Positions 38,859-49,246 of a DNA stretch of 64,000 bases are shown piece after piece; position 1 is the stretch's first letter, and every line of letters begins with the position of its first letter. The notes beneath the pieces are model-generated. The model did no database searches and was not told the DNA's origin. It worked only from the letters and a program-made list of their open reading frames with translations. The position numbers and the translations under genes were made by a program. The stretch is from Acaryochloris sp. CRU_2_0 (GTDB lineage: Bacteria; Cyanobacteriota; Cyanobacteriia; Thermosynechococcales; Thermosynechococcaceae): contig JAAUOM010000010.1 in assembly GCA_012034865.1 (NCBI GenBank), positions 1 to 64,000 on the forward strand, in the 5' to 3' direction.

Positions 38859-39506
38859 TAACCGCTGGTAGCATCCCTTTGATAGTCAATCTTTCAGGTT
38901 GGCGCAAGAACCAGCACAGTAGCAATCGCTTTAGCCCGAATCATCTCAGGTAGGGGAGGAATATTCCCATCTGCTCTTAGGAGCCGTGCAAGAATAACTT
39001 GAACATTTTTTATATGAAAGCTAGATTCACAAGCTATTTCAGATGAAATTTGTACAACTTATTTTTGCATGATGCCTAAGAAACAAATTGAAGTTTCTTT
39101 CACGCATAAGGAACAATCCTGTTCTTGGACAGCTTTTGTCACTCTGTCGGTAGAATATCTGCAAGGTTTATTTTTGGTGATCTTAGGCGATCTCCAGAAA
39201 AGGATTTACCAAATAATCTACTCAAAGGGCGCATCCAGACGTTGGGGGAGGGGAAGCTGAAACGCCCAAACTTCGTTCGGTGAAACAACGAGCCTTCGTA
39301 GACTCCCCCAACCTTTAGATACGCCCCTACTCAAACCGATCTATGTTCAATGTAAGAAAGAAGGGTAACCGACCTAAATTGGTAGAATCTTACTCAGAGA
39401 TCGCCTTAAGACTTCCTCAAGAAACGTTACGAATTGCAATCTAATTGGCTATGTTCATAAGTGGTGTACCCATTCAATTCGGCTTTGAAGCTGAGCAATA
39501 AAGTAT
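38859..39506. other. Accessory gap with a disrupted ORF and a MITE
   Basis: 648 bp without an intact gene. A 63-codon plus-strand frame (39069-39260) is interrupted by the 100-bp MITE at 39227-39326. Removing the element and one 9-bp duplicate joins it to 36 more open codons ending at 39449 (...QIIYSNRSMFNVRKKGNRPKL...). I do not recognise the product. The part nearest the LuxR gene looks like decayed coding sequence. Confidence 0.4.
39227..39326 (+). mobile_element. MITE copy 1, 100 bp with 9-bp target duplication
   Basis: Begins GGGCGCATCC and ends GATACGCCC; the 23-bp termini are inverted repeats with 19 matching positions. It is flanked on both sides by CTACTCAAA (39218-39226 and 39327-39335), a perfect 9-bp target site duplication. 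No coding capacity. A second copy in opposite orientation lies at 50425-50524, matching at about 95 of 100 positions by eye. Confidence 0.9.
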
Positions 39507-40951
39507 ATGGCCGAAATTCTATCCAATACGGTGGCGCTGTCGCGAATGCAGTTTGCACTAACTGCTATTTTTCACATGCTCTGGCCCATTTTGACCACTG
39601 GAATGGCGATTTATCTAGTCATGGTGGAAGGGATGTGGCTAAGGACACGCAATCCAGATTATTATCACCATGCCCGTTTCTGGTCTAAGCTCTACGTCCT
39701 CAATTTCGGTGTTGGAGTTGCGTCAGGACTGCCGATGGAATTTCAATTTGGCACCAACTGGGCACCTTTCTCGGAAGCAGTCGGTGACTTTTTTGGTAGC
39801 ATTCTCGGTTTTGAGGCGGCAATGGCGTTCATGCTGGAAGCTGGATTTCTGGGCATCATGCTGTTCGGTTGGGAGCGGGTGCATCCGGTGATTCACTATC
39901 TGGCAACCATCATGGTTGCCTTTGGTGCCAATCTGTCTACCTTCTGGATTTTAGTTGCTAATTCCTGGCTGCAATCGCCAACGGGCGGAGCAATGGTGAA
40001 CGGCAAATTTATCGTTAGCGACTACTTTCAGGCAATTTTGAATCCCTTCATGGTCAAAAGCGTGGCGCATATGTTTTTAGCTACGTTGGAAACGTCTTTA
40101 TTTGTGATTGGTGGCATTAGCGCCTGGTATATTCTGAACCAGCGTCATCAGGTATTCTTTGCGCGATCGCTCAAAATTGTGATTGCCGCTGCGATCGCCG
40201 TGGCACCCCTGCAAATCTACATCGGACATTTGAGTGCTGAACAGGTCTATCACTATCAGCCCACCAAGCTAGCAGCCATGGAAGCCAAGTGGGAAACCAG
40301 CCCTGCCGGACAGCCTGCCGATTGGAGTGTGCTGGCATTGCCCGATGAAACAGGGGAAAAAATCGCTGGGAACTGACCATTCCTAACGCCCTCGGTTACA
40401 TTTTGGAGTTCAAACCGACGCTCTCTGAACCCGTTTTGGGGTTGAAAGAATGGCAGCCCAAGGATCGCCCTCGCATGGTGGGATTAATCTACTATTCCTT
40501 CCGGATCATGAGCGGGATTGGGTTTTTCCTGGCAGGACTAATGCTGTGGAGTGGCTTGCAGTGGCTGCTGGGCAATCTTTCCTCCAAAAAAATTGCTCAA
40601 CAGAAATGGCTACTACGGGGCTGGATTTTCGCAGCTCCCCTAGGCTACATCGCCGTTGAAGCAGGTTGGATTGTGCGCTGCGTCGGTCGGCAACCCTGGA
40701 CACTGTATGGTCAAATTCGCACTGCTGATGCGGCTTCCCAACTTCCAGCCAGTAACGTTCTCACCTCTCTAACTGCCTTCGCTGTGATCTATGCCATTCT
40801 GTTTGTTTCGGCACTGTACTTTGGCAGTCAGATCCTCCGCAAAGGTCCCAATCTCGAACTTCCCGTTCCCGGACTGGATAACCAGCCTGCGGTAGACACC
40901 ACTCCAGCCGAATTTATCCCTGACCAACGCCCCGTCAAAGCAGAACAGTAG
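39507..40951 (+). CDS. cydA: Cytochrome bd quinol oxidase subunit I (one missing base)
   Basis: Haem-bearing subunit of the bd oxidase, reducing oxygen with plastoquinol without pumping protons. Membrane helices are evident. LSRMQFALTAIFHMLWP holds the distal haem His, FEAAMAFMLEAGFLGIMLFGWER the conserved Glu pair, and WQPKDRP with LIYYSFRIMSG the second haem region. The raw frame stops at 40376; adding one A to the A6 run near 40364 gives EKNRWELTIPNALGY and a 481-residue protein. The Q-loop is short, as in the cyanide-insensitive (CIO) subtype. cydB starts 9 bp later. Confidence 0.95.
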
Positions 40952-40959
40952 GAGACCTG

Positions 40960-41973
40960 ATGGACGCACTCTTGCATTTTCTCCCCCAAGTCTGGTTTTT
41001 GATTTTGGGGCTATTCCTGTTCCTTTATGTGATGTTAGATGGGTTTGATCTGGGTGTGGGGATTCTCTCTCTAACCAGTTCTGATGAGGAGCGCCGTAGC
41101 CTGTTAATGACCAGCCTGGGAAATATTTGGGATGCCAATGAAACCTGGCTAGTAGTCATGGGTGGCGCATTATTTGGGGCATTTCCGCTGGCTTACGGAA
41201 CTATTCTCAGTGCGCTGTATATCCCCATTTTTATGATGATTTTTGGGCTGATCTTTCGGGCAGTGGCCTTTGAGTTTCGGGAACATTCCCAGCGTAAGAT
41301 GTTTTGGAATTTTGCTTTTGGCGCTGGTAGCTTCCTTGCCGCCCTGGGACAAGGATTTGCTCTGGGCAGTGTAATTGAAGGCATTGCCGTCGATGAAGCC
41401 GGACATTTCATTGGCTCGACCTGGGACTGGCTCGATTGGCGATCGCTCCTAGTGGCCCTCACCCTGATTCAAGGTTATGTGTTGATCGGTTCCACCTATT
41501 TGATTTTGAAAACCGAGGGAGAACTGCAAAAAACTCACTTTCGCACTGCCAAGCTTGCTGCGATCACAACCTTGATCGGTGCAGTTCTAATCACAATCGC
41601 TATACCTATATTTTACGAAACGGCACGCACTCGCTTATTTAGTCCGCCGCTGTTCTATGTCTTTGCAGCGATTCCACTGCTGGGTTTATTGTTGATCTGG
41701 CTGTTGCTCCGCAGCCTTAACCGTGAGGAAGAACGTACACCATTCATCTGGACCATCCTGATTTTCCTATTGACCTTCATCGGGTTGGGACTGATTGTGT
41801 TCCCTTACATCATTCCTACCCAAATCACGATCTATCAAGCTGCCGCTGCGCCCAGTGCGTTGGTGTTCATGATCATTTTTGTGGGATTTTTAATTCCGAT
41901 CATGCTGTTTTACAACATCTATCAATACGTGGTGTTTCGCGGAAAAGTTGTTGGCAGTGCCTACGAAGATTAA
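40960..41973 (+). CDS. cydB: Cytochrome bd quinol oxidase subunit II
   Basis: Structural partner of CydA, 337 residues with about eight to nine membrane helices. The diagnostic start is FLYVMLDGFDLGVGIL, followed by SLGNIWDANETWLVVMGGALFGAFPLAYG, REHSQRKMFW and the end YNIYQYVVFRGKV. ATG 40960 follows AGGAGACC. It is the second gene of the cydAB operon; no cydDC or cydX is adjacent. Confidence 0.96.
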   Translation: MDALLHFLPQVWFLILGLFLFLYVMLDGFDLGVGILSLTSSDEERRSLLMTSLGNIWDANETWLVVMGGALFGAFPLAYGTILSALYIPIFMMIFGLIFRAVAFEFREHSQRKMFWNFAFGAGSFLAALGQGFALGSVIEGIAVDEAGHFIGSTWDWLDWRSLLVALTLIQGYVLIGSTYLILKTEGELQKTHFRTAKLAAITTLIGAVLITIAIPIFYETARTRLFSPPLFYVFAAIPLLGLLLIWLLLRSLNREEERTPFIWTILIFLLTFIGLGLIVFPYIIPTQITIYQAAAAPSALVFMIIFVGFLIPIMLFYNIYQYVVFRGKVVGSAYED

Positions 41974-42006
41974 AAGGCTGATGCTCACCACAACCGCGAT
42001 TTGCCT

Positions 42007-42378
42007 TCAGGTTTCAATCAATCCTAGGCTAACTTGAATGGCCTGGTTGACTAATGTCATTGTTTCATCGGTTAGTTTGCCAAGGCGCTTCAGCAAGCGC
42101 TGTTTGTCAATCGAGCGAATTTGGTTGAGCAGAACCACTGAATCTATGGTCAGTCCGCCTTCTGATGACTGAACCAGCACTTCTGTTGGATACAGCGTCT
42201 CATCGAATTGAGACGTGATGGCAGCAACAATCGTAATGGGGCTATGCTCATTGGCAACATCATTTTGCAAGACAAGAGCAGGACGTGTTTTTTGAATCTC
42301 AGATCCAACAGTTGGGTCAAAACTCACTAGATAAATTTCTCCTCGCTGGGGTTGCACTAGTTTGCGTTTTGCTGCCAT
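42007..42378 (-). CDS. mazF: MazF/PemK-type mRNA interferase toxin
   Basis: A 123-residue toxin of the MazF fold that cleaves mRNA. PQRGEIYLVSFDPTVGSEIQKTRPALVLQND is the signature strand-loop with catalytic Arg, followed by TIVAAITSQ and VLLNQIRSIDKQRL. It overlaps the upstream antitoxin gene by 22 bp, the normal arrangement for translational coupling. Confidence 0.93.
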   Translation of the reverse strand: MAAKRKLVQPQRGEIYLVSFDPTVGSEIQKTRPALVLQNDVANEHSPITIVAAITSQFDETLYPTEVLVQSSEGGLTIDSVVLLNQIRSIDKQRLLKRLGKLTDETMTLVNQAIQVSLGLIET

Positions 42379-42605
42379 GCCTCTTCCTCAAGAGAAAACC
42401 AGTCATCAGCTAATTGACGATCACGCTCAGCTCGACGAATCGCGCCTTCCTTTAGCTGTTGTCGAAGTTTCTCGGTTTGGATCTGGTTGAGGTAGGCTTG
42501 GATTGCAGCATGGATAAACCGACTGCGATCGCCCTTGGGCACAAATTTGTCAAGCTCTTGCAGAGTTTCTCTAGGTAAGGTGATGTTGATTCGATGATTT
42601 GACAT
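42357..42605 (-). CDS. Ribbon-helix-helix antitoxin partner of MazF
   Basis: An 82-residue protein starting with an RHH DNA-binding segment (HRINITLPRETLQELDKFV, SRFIHAAIQAYL) and ending in an acidic/aromatic toxin-binding tail (DDWFSLEEEAW). It precedes and overlaps mazF. Its start codon borders a perfect 14-bp inverted repeat that probably serves as its operator. Confidence 0.9.
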   Translation of the reverse strand: MSNHRINITLPRETLQELDKFVPKGDRSRFIHAAIQAYLNQIQTEKLRQQLKEGAIRRAERDRQLADDWFSLEEEAWQQNAN

Positions 42606-42645
42606 ACACTATTAATACACACTTATAGTAAGTATTAATAGTGTA
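42605..42645. promoter_or_regulatory. Operator-like inverted repeat of the mazF pair
   Basis: TACACTATTAATAC and GTATTAATAGTGTA are perfect 14-bp arms around a 13-nt spacer, starting right at the antitoxin start codon. RHH antitoxins repress their own operon through such sites. Confidence 0.75.
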
Positions 42646-42684
42646 CCGCACGCAGTTGGGATTGCTGAATATCCATGGAACTGC

Positions 42685-42714
42685 TATACTTGTACAACAA
42701 GCCGTACAAGTATA
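42685..42714. promoter_or_regulatory. Operator-like inverted repeat of yefM-yoeB
   Basis: TATACTTGTAC and GTACAAGTATA are perfect 11-bp arms with an 8-nt spacer, 5 bp before the yefM start. The left arm runs into TGTACA, the core bound by YefM-type repressors. Confidence 0.78.
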
Positions 42715-42719
42715 AATAA

Positions 42720-42974
42720 ATGAAAATTGTGTCGTTTAGCGAAGCCAGAAACAACCTCAAAACGGTTTTAGACCGAGTAGTGGAAGATGCGGACTATACG
42801 ATCATTACCAGACGAGATGCAGAGGATGCTGTCGTAGTGTCACTGGAGTTATTTAACAGTTTGCTAGAGACGGTTTATTTACTCAAGTCCCCCGCCAATG
42901 CCGCCCATTTGCACCGTTCTATTGCCCAGTTCAAAAAGGGGAAAGTGGTGGAGCGAAAGTTGGTAGATGATTAG
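42720..42974 (+). CDS. yefM: YefM/Phd family antitoxin
   Basis: An 84-residue antitoxin. The Phd/YefM fold is shown by MKIVSFSEARNNLKTVLDRV, DYTIITRRDAEDAVVVSLELFNSL; the C-terminal half wraps the toxin. It overlaps yoeB by 8 bp. A palindromic operator lies directly upstream. Confidence 0.94.
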   Translation: MKIVSFSEARNNLKTVLDRVVEDADYTIITRRDAEDAVVVSLELFNSLLETVYLLKSPANAAHLHRSIAQFKKGKVVERKLVDD

Positions 42975-43233
42975 AAAGCTGACCTGGACAGATCAGGCTT
43001 GGAACGATTATGTATATTGGCAAGGACAAGACAAGAAAACTTTGAAGCGAATTAATAAGCTGATTGAAGCAACACGTCGATCACCGTTTGCGGGAATTGG
43101 CAAACCCGAACCCCTGAGAGAAAATTTGGCTGGTTGTTGGTCTCGACGAATTGATGATATGCATCGATTAGTTTATGTAGTGGATGACGAGGATCTCACA
43201 ATTATTGCTTGTCGCTACCACTACTCTGAGTAG
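42967..43233 (+). CDS. yoeB: Txe/YoeB family toxin
   Basis: An 88-residue ribosome-dependent mRNA endonuclease of the RelE superfamily. Signature segments are LTWTDQAWNDYVYWQGQDKKTLKRIN, GIGKPEPLRENLAGCWSRRID and HRLVYVV...IIACRYHY, with the conserved Glu/Arg/His/Tyr catalytic positions. It is the second gene of the pair. Confidence 0.95.
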   Translation: MIRKLTWTDQAWNDYVYWQGQDKKTLKRINKLIEATRRSPFAGIGKPEPLRENLAGCWSRRIDDMHRLVYVVDDEDLTIIACRYHYSE

Positions 43234-43277
43234 GATAAACTGCTACCACTCAGGAATAAAGCAGCACAACAGTTTTT

Positions 43278-45356
43278 CTAGAAGCTCAAGAGGCTTTGAT
43301 AGGCCACTTCAATCGACTGGCACTCTGAAGAAACACGATTCTCCAGGGTTTGCAGGCGAGTTACTTCCGTTTGGCAATCAATTTGCCGAGAAGCTTTTTG
43401 TTGGCGCAAGTTCTCTAACTCTTGCTGACGGGCTTGAATATCTGCTTGTAGGCGTTGCCTAACCTCTTGGTTGTAGGCATCAAAACACTCGTGGATCGTG
43501 TTATAAATCGGCTGATAGTGGTCCTGGGCAATTTGAGGCAGACATTTGCTGAATTCTGCTTTGGTGGCTTGGGTGAGTTGCTTGCGGGCATGATCGGCTT
43601 GTAAGACCCCGATGCCTAACCCCACCAGTGCAAAGGTAATTGGCCCCAAAATAATCCCAAACACCGAAGAGGCGATGAGGGCAATACCCGCTGAGGTAAA
43701 GAAATTGAGGAGGATGCTTTGGAAATCAAAGCCAGTGGCAGCCATAGCAGCACCACTGAGATTTCCCGATGCCAGGGAAAATAAGCCCATCGCCCATTTT
43801 GCCCATCCCGGTGCATTATCCTCCGCTTCTGACTTCGAGGGACGAGGCTGGATGGTTTGTCCCGTCAGTTTTTCCGTGATCCGATCCGTAATTTGGGTGT
43901 AGGAGGTGCCATAGCGTTCCGCACTTTGAGACAACTGAGCAAAGGCTGCTTTGAGTTCTGCTTCGGCTTGGCGGGTCCAGGCAAAGAACTTATCGTTCAC
44001 ATACTGCTGAAACGCCTTTTGAAAAGCAGCATTAAAAGCTTCTCGGCGGCCTTGGTTGAATAAATCTAATAATTCTAGATTGGGGGGTTGATATTTTAAG
44101 AAGTCTTGATCAAAGGTGGTTTCTAAACCCAATACATAAGTGCGAAAAGACTCGGCAATGGTGCGCGATCGCTGATCTCGAACTCGATCAATCTCATACC
44201 GAAAATGATCCCCAATCTCCTTTAACCCAGCAAATTCTGGTTCCACCGAATGAATGCGTTCCTCTAGCTCTTGTAGGCTTTGATCCAAGAGAGGAATCCG
44301 CAGGGCTGTAGCCTCTTGCACCCGATCCAGAGCTTGACGGGCGAGGGTGCGAGCCTGCCGCAGTTCCGAGACGGCTCGTTCTTGGGTCAAGAAGGTATTC
44401 AATGCTCCTAAAAAGGCAGGAAATCCCGTTCCGGCCATCTCAGCATTCGGATCCTTGAGCCGCTGGCGCAGGGTTTGCAACGCCGAGATCGCAAAGACAC
44501 GTTCTTCGTAAACGTCATAGCCATCGACTTGACAATACTCCTCTAGGTTAGTCCGAAACACCTGATGGAGTTTGCGGGTTGCCGCTTCTAGCTCCTGCGG
44601 ATCCTCAGGGTCAAGCAAACTGTCCTGGATCTGATCCCAGGCATTAATCAAGAAGAAAATCGAGAGTCCTCGACCTTTAATGTAATTTTCTAGATAGCGA
44701 CGTTCGGCCAGGGTGCAGGGTTGAGTGGCCCGCAATACGAATAAAATGGCATGACAGTTTTGCAGATATCCCAAAGACAGGTCATTGCGAGCTTCGGTAT
44801 CATTTAAGCCGGGACTATCGACAATCTCTACCCCTTTTCCCAGTAAGGGGAGGGGATATTCCACCACCGCATGGCTGACATCGGGGAAAGCAATCTGCTG
44901 TTGCGCTTCGAGTTGCTTAGCTTCTTCGGGGTCAATCGTATAGCGTTCCTTGAAACGGGCAAAATCAATTTGTTCTGGCGATTTGCCATCATGGAAGTGG
45001 ATGGTGACAGTCTTTTGGCGACCATACTTGAGAATCGTCAGCAGCGCTGTACAGGGATTGACATCACTGGGCAGCAGATTCTCGCCAATCAGGGCATTCA
45101 AAAATGTGCTTTTACCGCGTTTCATATCCCCTAAGACCATCAGTCGAAACACCCCCTGCTTTAAGTTTTGACTGGCAATGCCGACATCCTCAATTTCTTG
45201 CTGCAACTGCAATGAACCAGAGGCGGTTTGGCCATCCTGTTCGGCTTGGCTGAGGGTAGCGGCAATGTTATCCAGATGAGTAGCAATTTGTTGACGAATC
45301 CGGGCAATCCGATCTAAATCTTGCAGGAAGCTAGCGGTTTCAACGGGAGGGTTCAT
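43278..45356 (-). CDS. Bacterial dynamin-like protein (BDLP-type GTPase)
   Basis: A 692-residue dynamin-family GTPase; the founding bacterial member is from Nostoc. The P-loop is GDMKRGKST at about residues 76-84, G2 Thr in NPCTALL, G3 DSPGLND at about 175, and G4-like NAWD. Helical neck/trunk segments follow, with a paddle-like hydrophobic pair at about 545-605 (ILLNFFTSAGIALIASSVFGIILGP split by a turn) that inserts in membranes. It probably remodels inner or thylakoid membranes. ATG 45356 is preferred over TTG 45368. Confidence 0.9.
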   Translation of the reverse strand: MNPPVETASFLQDLDRIARIRQQIATHLDNIAATLSQAEQDGQTASGSLQLQQEIEDVGIASQNLKQGVFRLMVLGDMKRGKSTFLNALIGENLLPSDVNPCTALLTILKYGRQKTVTIHFHDGKSPEQIDFARFKERYTIDPEEAKQLEAQQQIAFPDVSHAVVEYPLPLLGKGVEIVDSPGLNDTEARNDLSLGYLQNCHAILFVLRATQPCTLAERRYLENYIKGRGLSIFFLINAWDQIQDSLLDPEDPQELEAATRKLHQVFRTNLEEYCQVDGYDVYEERVFAISALQTLRQRLKDPNAEMAGTGFPAFLGALNTFLTQERAVSELRQARTLARQALDRVQEATALRIPLLDQSLQELEERIHSVEPEFAGLKEIGDHFRYEIDRVRDQRSRTIAESFRTYVLGLETTFDQDFLKYQPPNLELLDLFNQGRREAFNAAFQKAFQQYVNDKFFAWTRQAEAELKAAFAQLSQSAERYGTSYTQITDRITEKLTGQTIQPRPSKSEAEDNAPGWAKWAMGLFSLASGNLSGAAMAATGFDFQSILLNFFTSAGIALIASSVFGIILGPITFALVGLGIGVLQADHARKQLTQATKAEFSKCLPQIAQDHYQPIYNTIHECFDAYNQEVRQRLQADIQARQQELENLRQQKASRQIDCQTEVTRLQTLENRVSSECQSIEVAYQSLLSF

Positions 45357-45472
45357 AGGGTTGATCAACAGAGCTGCTTTTTCAGCATACCCACTTGCAC
45401 CTTGTTATCCTATGGGTTGGTAAAGGTTTACAGAAAATACCCTGTCAGTGCAGAACAGGTAGAGAAGCAAAG

Positions 45473-48400
45473 ATGAGTTTTTCCGCAATTGTGAAAGGGT
45501 TGGGGCGATCGCGCCTCTGTGAAGAGCTGCTGCTCAAGCTCCAGCAGCAGCATGTCTTAGATCTATGTGGGTTGCCCCGTCTGCCCAAGGGGTTGGTGGC
45601 CTCTGCCTTGGCTCAAGAGCAGCACCAGCCGCTATTGGTGGTCACCGCCACTTTAGAAGAATCAGGACGCTGGGCCACTCAGCTAGAAGCGATGGGATGG
45701 CAGACGGTCTATTTTTACCCCACCTCAGAAGCCTCTCCCTACGAAGCGTTAGATCGAGAATCAGAAATGATCTGGGGTCAATTACAAGTCCTCGCTGAGT
45801 TGCTGAGACTGCGTGCCCATCCCCAGGAAATGCCCTTAGCGATTGTGACCACAGAGCGCGCCCTTCAACCCCATTTACCCCCCGTCGAAGCCTTCGCCTC
45901 CTATTGCCTCACCCTAGAACCGGGGATTGAACTAGATCTAAAAACCTTGAGTGAGCGCCTAGCCCGTTTGGGGTACGAGCGGGTGCCTTTAGTGGAAACC
46001 GAAGGCCAATGGAGTCGGCGCGGCGATATTGTCGATCTGTTTCCCGTGGCCTCAGAGCTGCCGATCCGGCTGGAATGGTTTGGGGATGAACTAGAGAAAA
46101 TGCGGGAATTTGACCCCACGACGCAGCGCTCCCTGGATAGCAGTGACAAGCTCACCCTCACCCCCACCAGTTTTGCGCCAATTATCCTGGCAGCTCTCAG
46201 TGACGAACAGCGCTTACAGATCCAACCCTACTTAACGGCAGAAGAACAAGCCCTCCTAGAAACAGGTACCCTAGAAGGCAGTCAACGGTTTTTGGGATTA
46301 GCCTTCCCCACGCCTGCCTCGGTTCTGGATTACTTGCCAGCGCAGACCTTAGTTGTCATGGATGAACCGCATCAATGTCTTCCCCATTGCGATCGCTGGG
46401 TAGACCATGCCCAAGAGCAATGGCAAGCAGTGAATCAGCCAGCAGCCCCACTCCCCAAGCTGCATCAATCCTTTGAGACAACCCTAGGGCAAATCGAGGT
46501 CTTTGATCGGTTGTTTTTATCGGAGTTGGCAGAAACCCAGAGTGGCTTGAATCTGGCGAGTCGGAGGGTGCCGGCAGTCCCCCATCAGTTTGGCAAGTTA
46601 GCAGAGACGATTCGAGAAGAGCGCGATCGCAAATTTAGCGTCTGGCTAATTTCAGCCCAGCCCTCCCGATCCGTGGCTCTTTTGCAAGAGCATGATTGTC
46701 CTGCCCAGTTTGTGCCTAATCCCAAGGACTTTCTGGCCATAGACAAACTGCAAGAGCAGCATACCCCTGTTGCCCTCAAGTACTCTGGGCTGGCTGAACT
46801 GGAAGGCTTTATTCTACCGACCTTCCGCACGGTGGTGATTACAGATCGGGAATTTTTTGGCCAACATACCCTGGCCACGCCTACCTATATTCGCAAACGG
46901 CGGCGGGCCGCATCCAAACAAGTTGACCCTAATAAGCTGCAACCCGGAGATTATGTTGTTCATCGCAATCATGGGATTGGCAAATTTCTAAAGCTGGAAA
47001 GCCTCACCCTCAATCACGAAACCCGTGAATATCTGCTCTTGCAATATGCCGATGGCACCTTGAGGGTGGCTGCGGATCAGCTCGGTGCTCTGTCTCGGTT
47101 GCGGACGACAGGAGAAGGACATCCCCAACTCAACAAAATGACGGGGAAAGCTTGGCAAAAAACCAAGACCAAAGTTCGCAAATCCATCAAGAAATTGGCG
47201 GTGGATCTGCTGAAGCTCTATGCCCAACGCGCTCAACAGGAAGGATTCAGCTTCCCCATTGATCAGCCTTGGCAAGTAGAGATGGAAGAGTCCTTCCCCT
47301 ATCAGCCTACTCCCGATCAGCTCAAAGCCAGCCAAGATGTCAAACGCGATATGGAAAGCGATCGCCCCATGGATCGCCTCGTCTGTGGGGATGTGGGCTT
47401 TGGCAAACAGAAGTTGCCACTCGTGCCATCTTTAAGGCCGTCACCGCGGGCAAACAGGTGGCCTTGCTGGCTCCCACCACCATTTTGACGCAGCAGCATT
47501 ATCACACCCTGAAAGAGCGGTTTGTGCCCTATCCCATGCAAATTGGCCTGCTCAATCGCTTTCGCAGCGCCGAAGAGTGCAAAGACATTCAAAAACGCCT
47601 GCAAACGGGGGAACTGGATATTGTCGTCGGCACCCATCAGCTCCTCAGTAAACAGGTCAACTTTCGGGATTTGGGTCTACTCGTGATCGATGAAGAACAG
47701 CGGTTTGGCGTCAACCAAAAAGAAAAAATCAAAGCCCTGAAAACCCAAGTGGATGTCCTCACCCTGAGTGCAACCCCAATTCCTCGCACCCTGTATATGG
47801 CCTTATCCGGTGTCCGGGAAATGAGCCTGATTACCACACCGCCCCCTGCCCGACGGCCCATCAAACCCATCTGGCGGCCTATGATGTCGAAGCCATCCGC
47901 AGTGCGGTCCGCCAAGAATTAGATCGGGGGGGCCAAATTTTCTATGTTGTCCCCAGAGTCGAAGGCATTGAAGAAGTTGCCGCTAAATTGCGGGAAATGG
48001 TTGCCAGTGCCCGCATTGCCATTGCCCACGGTCAAATGGTGGAAGGCGAATTAGAAGCGACGATGCTGACGTTTAGTAATGGGGATGCCGATATTCTAGT
48101 ATGTACAACCATTGTCGAATCGGGACTGGATATCCCCAGGGTAAATACGATTGTGATCGAAGATGCCCAGAAGTTTGGTCTATCGCAACTCTATCAGCTC
48201 CGGGGTCGGGTAGGCAGAGCCGGGATTCAAGCCCATGCGTGGCTGTTGTATCCCCAGCAAAGCTCCCTCACAGAAAAAGCCCGACAACGGCTGCGCGCCC
48301 TCCAAGAATTTAGCCAATTGGGTTCGGGCTATCAGTTAGCGGTTCGAGATATGGAGATTCGCGGGGTAGGCAATTTACTGGGTGCAGAGCAATCCGGCCA

Positions 48401-48974
48401 AATGGAAGCCATTGGCTTTGATTTGTACATGGAGATGTTAGAGGAGTCGATTAATGAAATTCGCGGTCAAGAAATTCCCCAGGTGGATGATACCCAAGTG
48501 GACTTGAACCTGACGGCGTTTATCCCTGCCGATTACATCCCCGATTTAGATCAAAAGATGAGTGCTTACCGAGCCGTGGCCGCAGCCCAGACCAAAGCCG
48601 ACCTCATGCAAACCGCCGTGGACTGGAACGATCGCTATGGTTCCATTCCCGCTGCGGCTCAACAACTCCTGAACATTATGGAGCTAAAACAATTGGCCAA
48701 AGCATTAGGGTTCTCGCGCATTAAGCCGGAAGGGAAACAGCATGTCATTCTGGAAACACCCATGGCAGAACCCGCTTTTAAGGTCTTGCAAGAGAACTTG
48801 CCTGAACATTTGCGATCGCGCTTCGTTTACATCCCCGGCAAAATCACCGTCCGAGGATTGGGAATGATCAAGGCCGATGACCAGTTAGCCAGCCTGATTG
48901 ACTGGCTGGGGAAAATGCAAGGGGCATTACCTTCTCTAACGGCGGTGGAGACAGGAATGACCATGAAGGTCTGA
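45473..48974 (+). CDS. mfd: Transcription-repair coupling factor (two missing bases)
   Basis: Mfd displaces stalled RNA polymerase and recruits UvrA to lesions. The N-terminal UvrB-like modules ([27 protein letters not shown]) are followed by the CarD-like RNAP-interaction domain ([17 protein letters not shown]). The RecG-like translocase has Walker [10 protein letters not shown] at about 636, DEEQRFG at about 738, and [18 protein letters not shown]-domain completes it. Breaks near 47406 and 47869 are each fixed by one A in an AAA run ([22 protein letters not shown]), giving 1167 residues. Start [10 protein letters not shown] (45473) matches the family; the frame is open 26 codons further upstream. 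Confidence 0.96.
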
Positions 48975-49136
48975 AGATAAGGGCGATTCCCTACGGGGCA
49001 GCAAAGGTGAACGCTCCAATTGTAAGGCCAAACGACAAGGGTTTCTGGCTACACAACCGATGTGAAAAAGGATGGCTTTTTGTCGTTTGCAAGTAAGCCT
49101 CTTTCGTTCTTCAGGGAGCATAGACTGAGATCAGTA

Positions 49137-49157
49137 AACTTATCAATATGATAAGTT
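49137..49157. promoter_or_regulatory. Inverted repeat upstream of higBA
   Basis: AACTTATC-aatat-GATAAGTT, perfect 8-bp arms, 90 bp before the higB start. It is a plausible HigA operator. Confidence 0.5.
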
Positions 49158-49207
49158 AAGATAACCACAACATGTCGTATGTCATTGGCTTTTGAACCCA
49201 TGAAAAA

Positions 49208-49245
49208 CATTAGAGATATATCCCCCCATTAGAGATATATCCCCC
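49208..49245. repeat. 19-bp perfect tandem duplication at the higB start
   Basis: CATTAGAGATATATCCCCC occurs twice in direct succession, followed at once by C and the ATG of higB. The duplication replaces a normal ribosome site and holds no purine-rich Shine-Dalgarno next to the start. Confidence 0.75.
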
Positions 49246-49246
49246 C

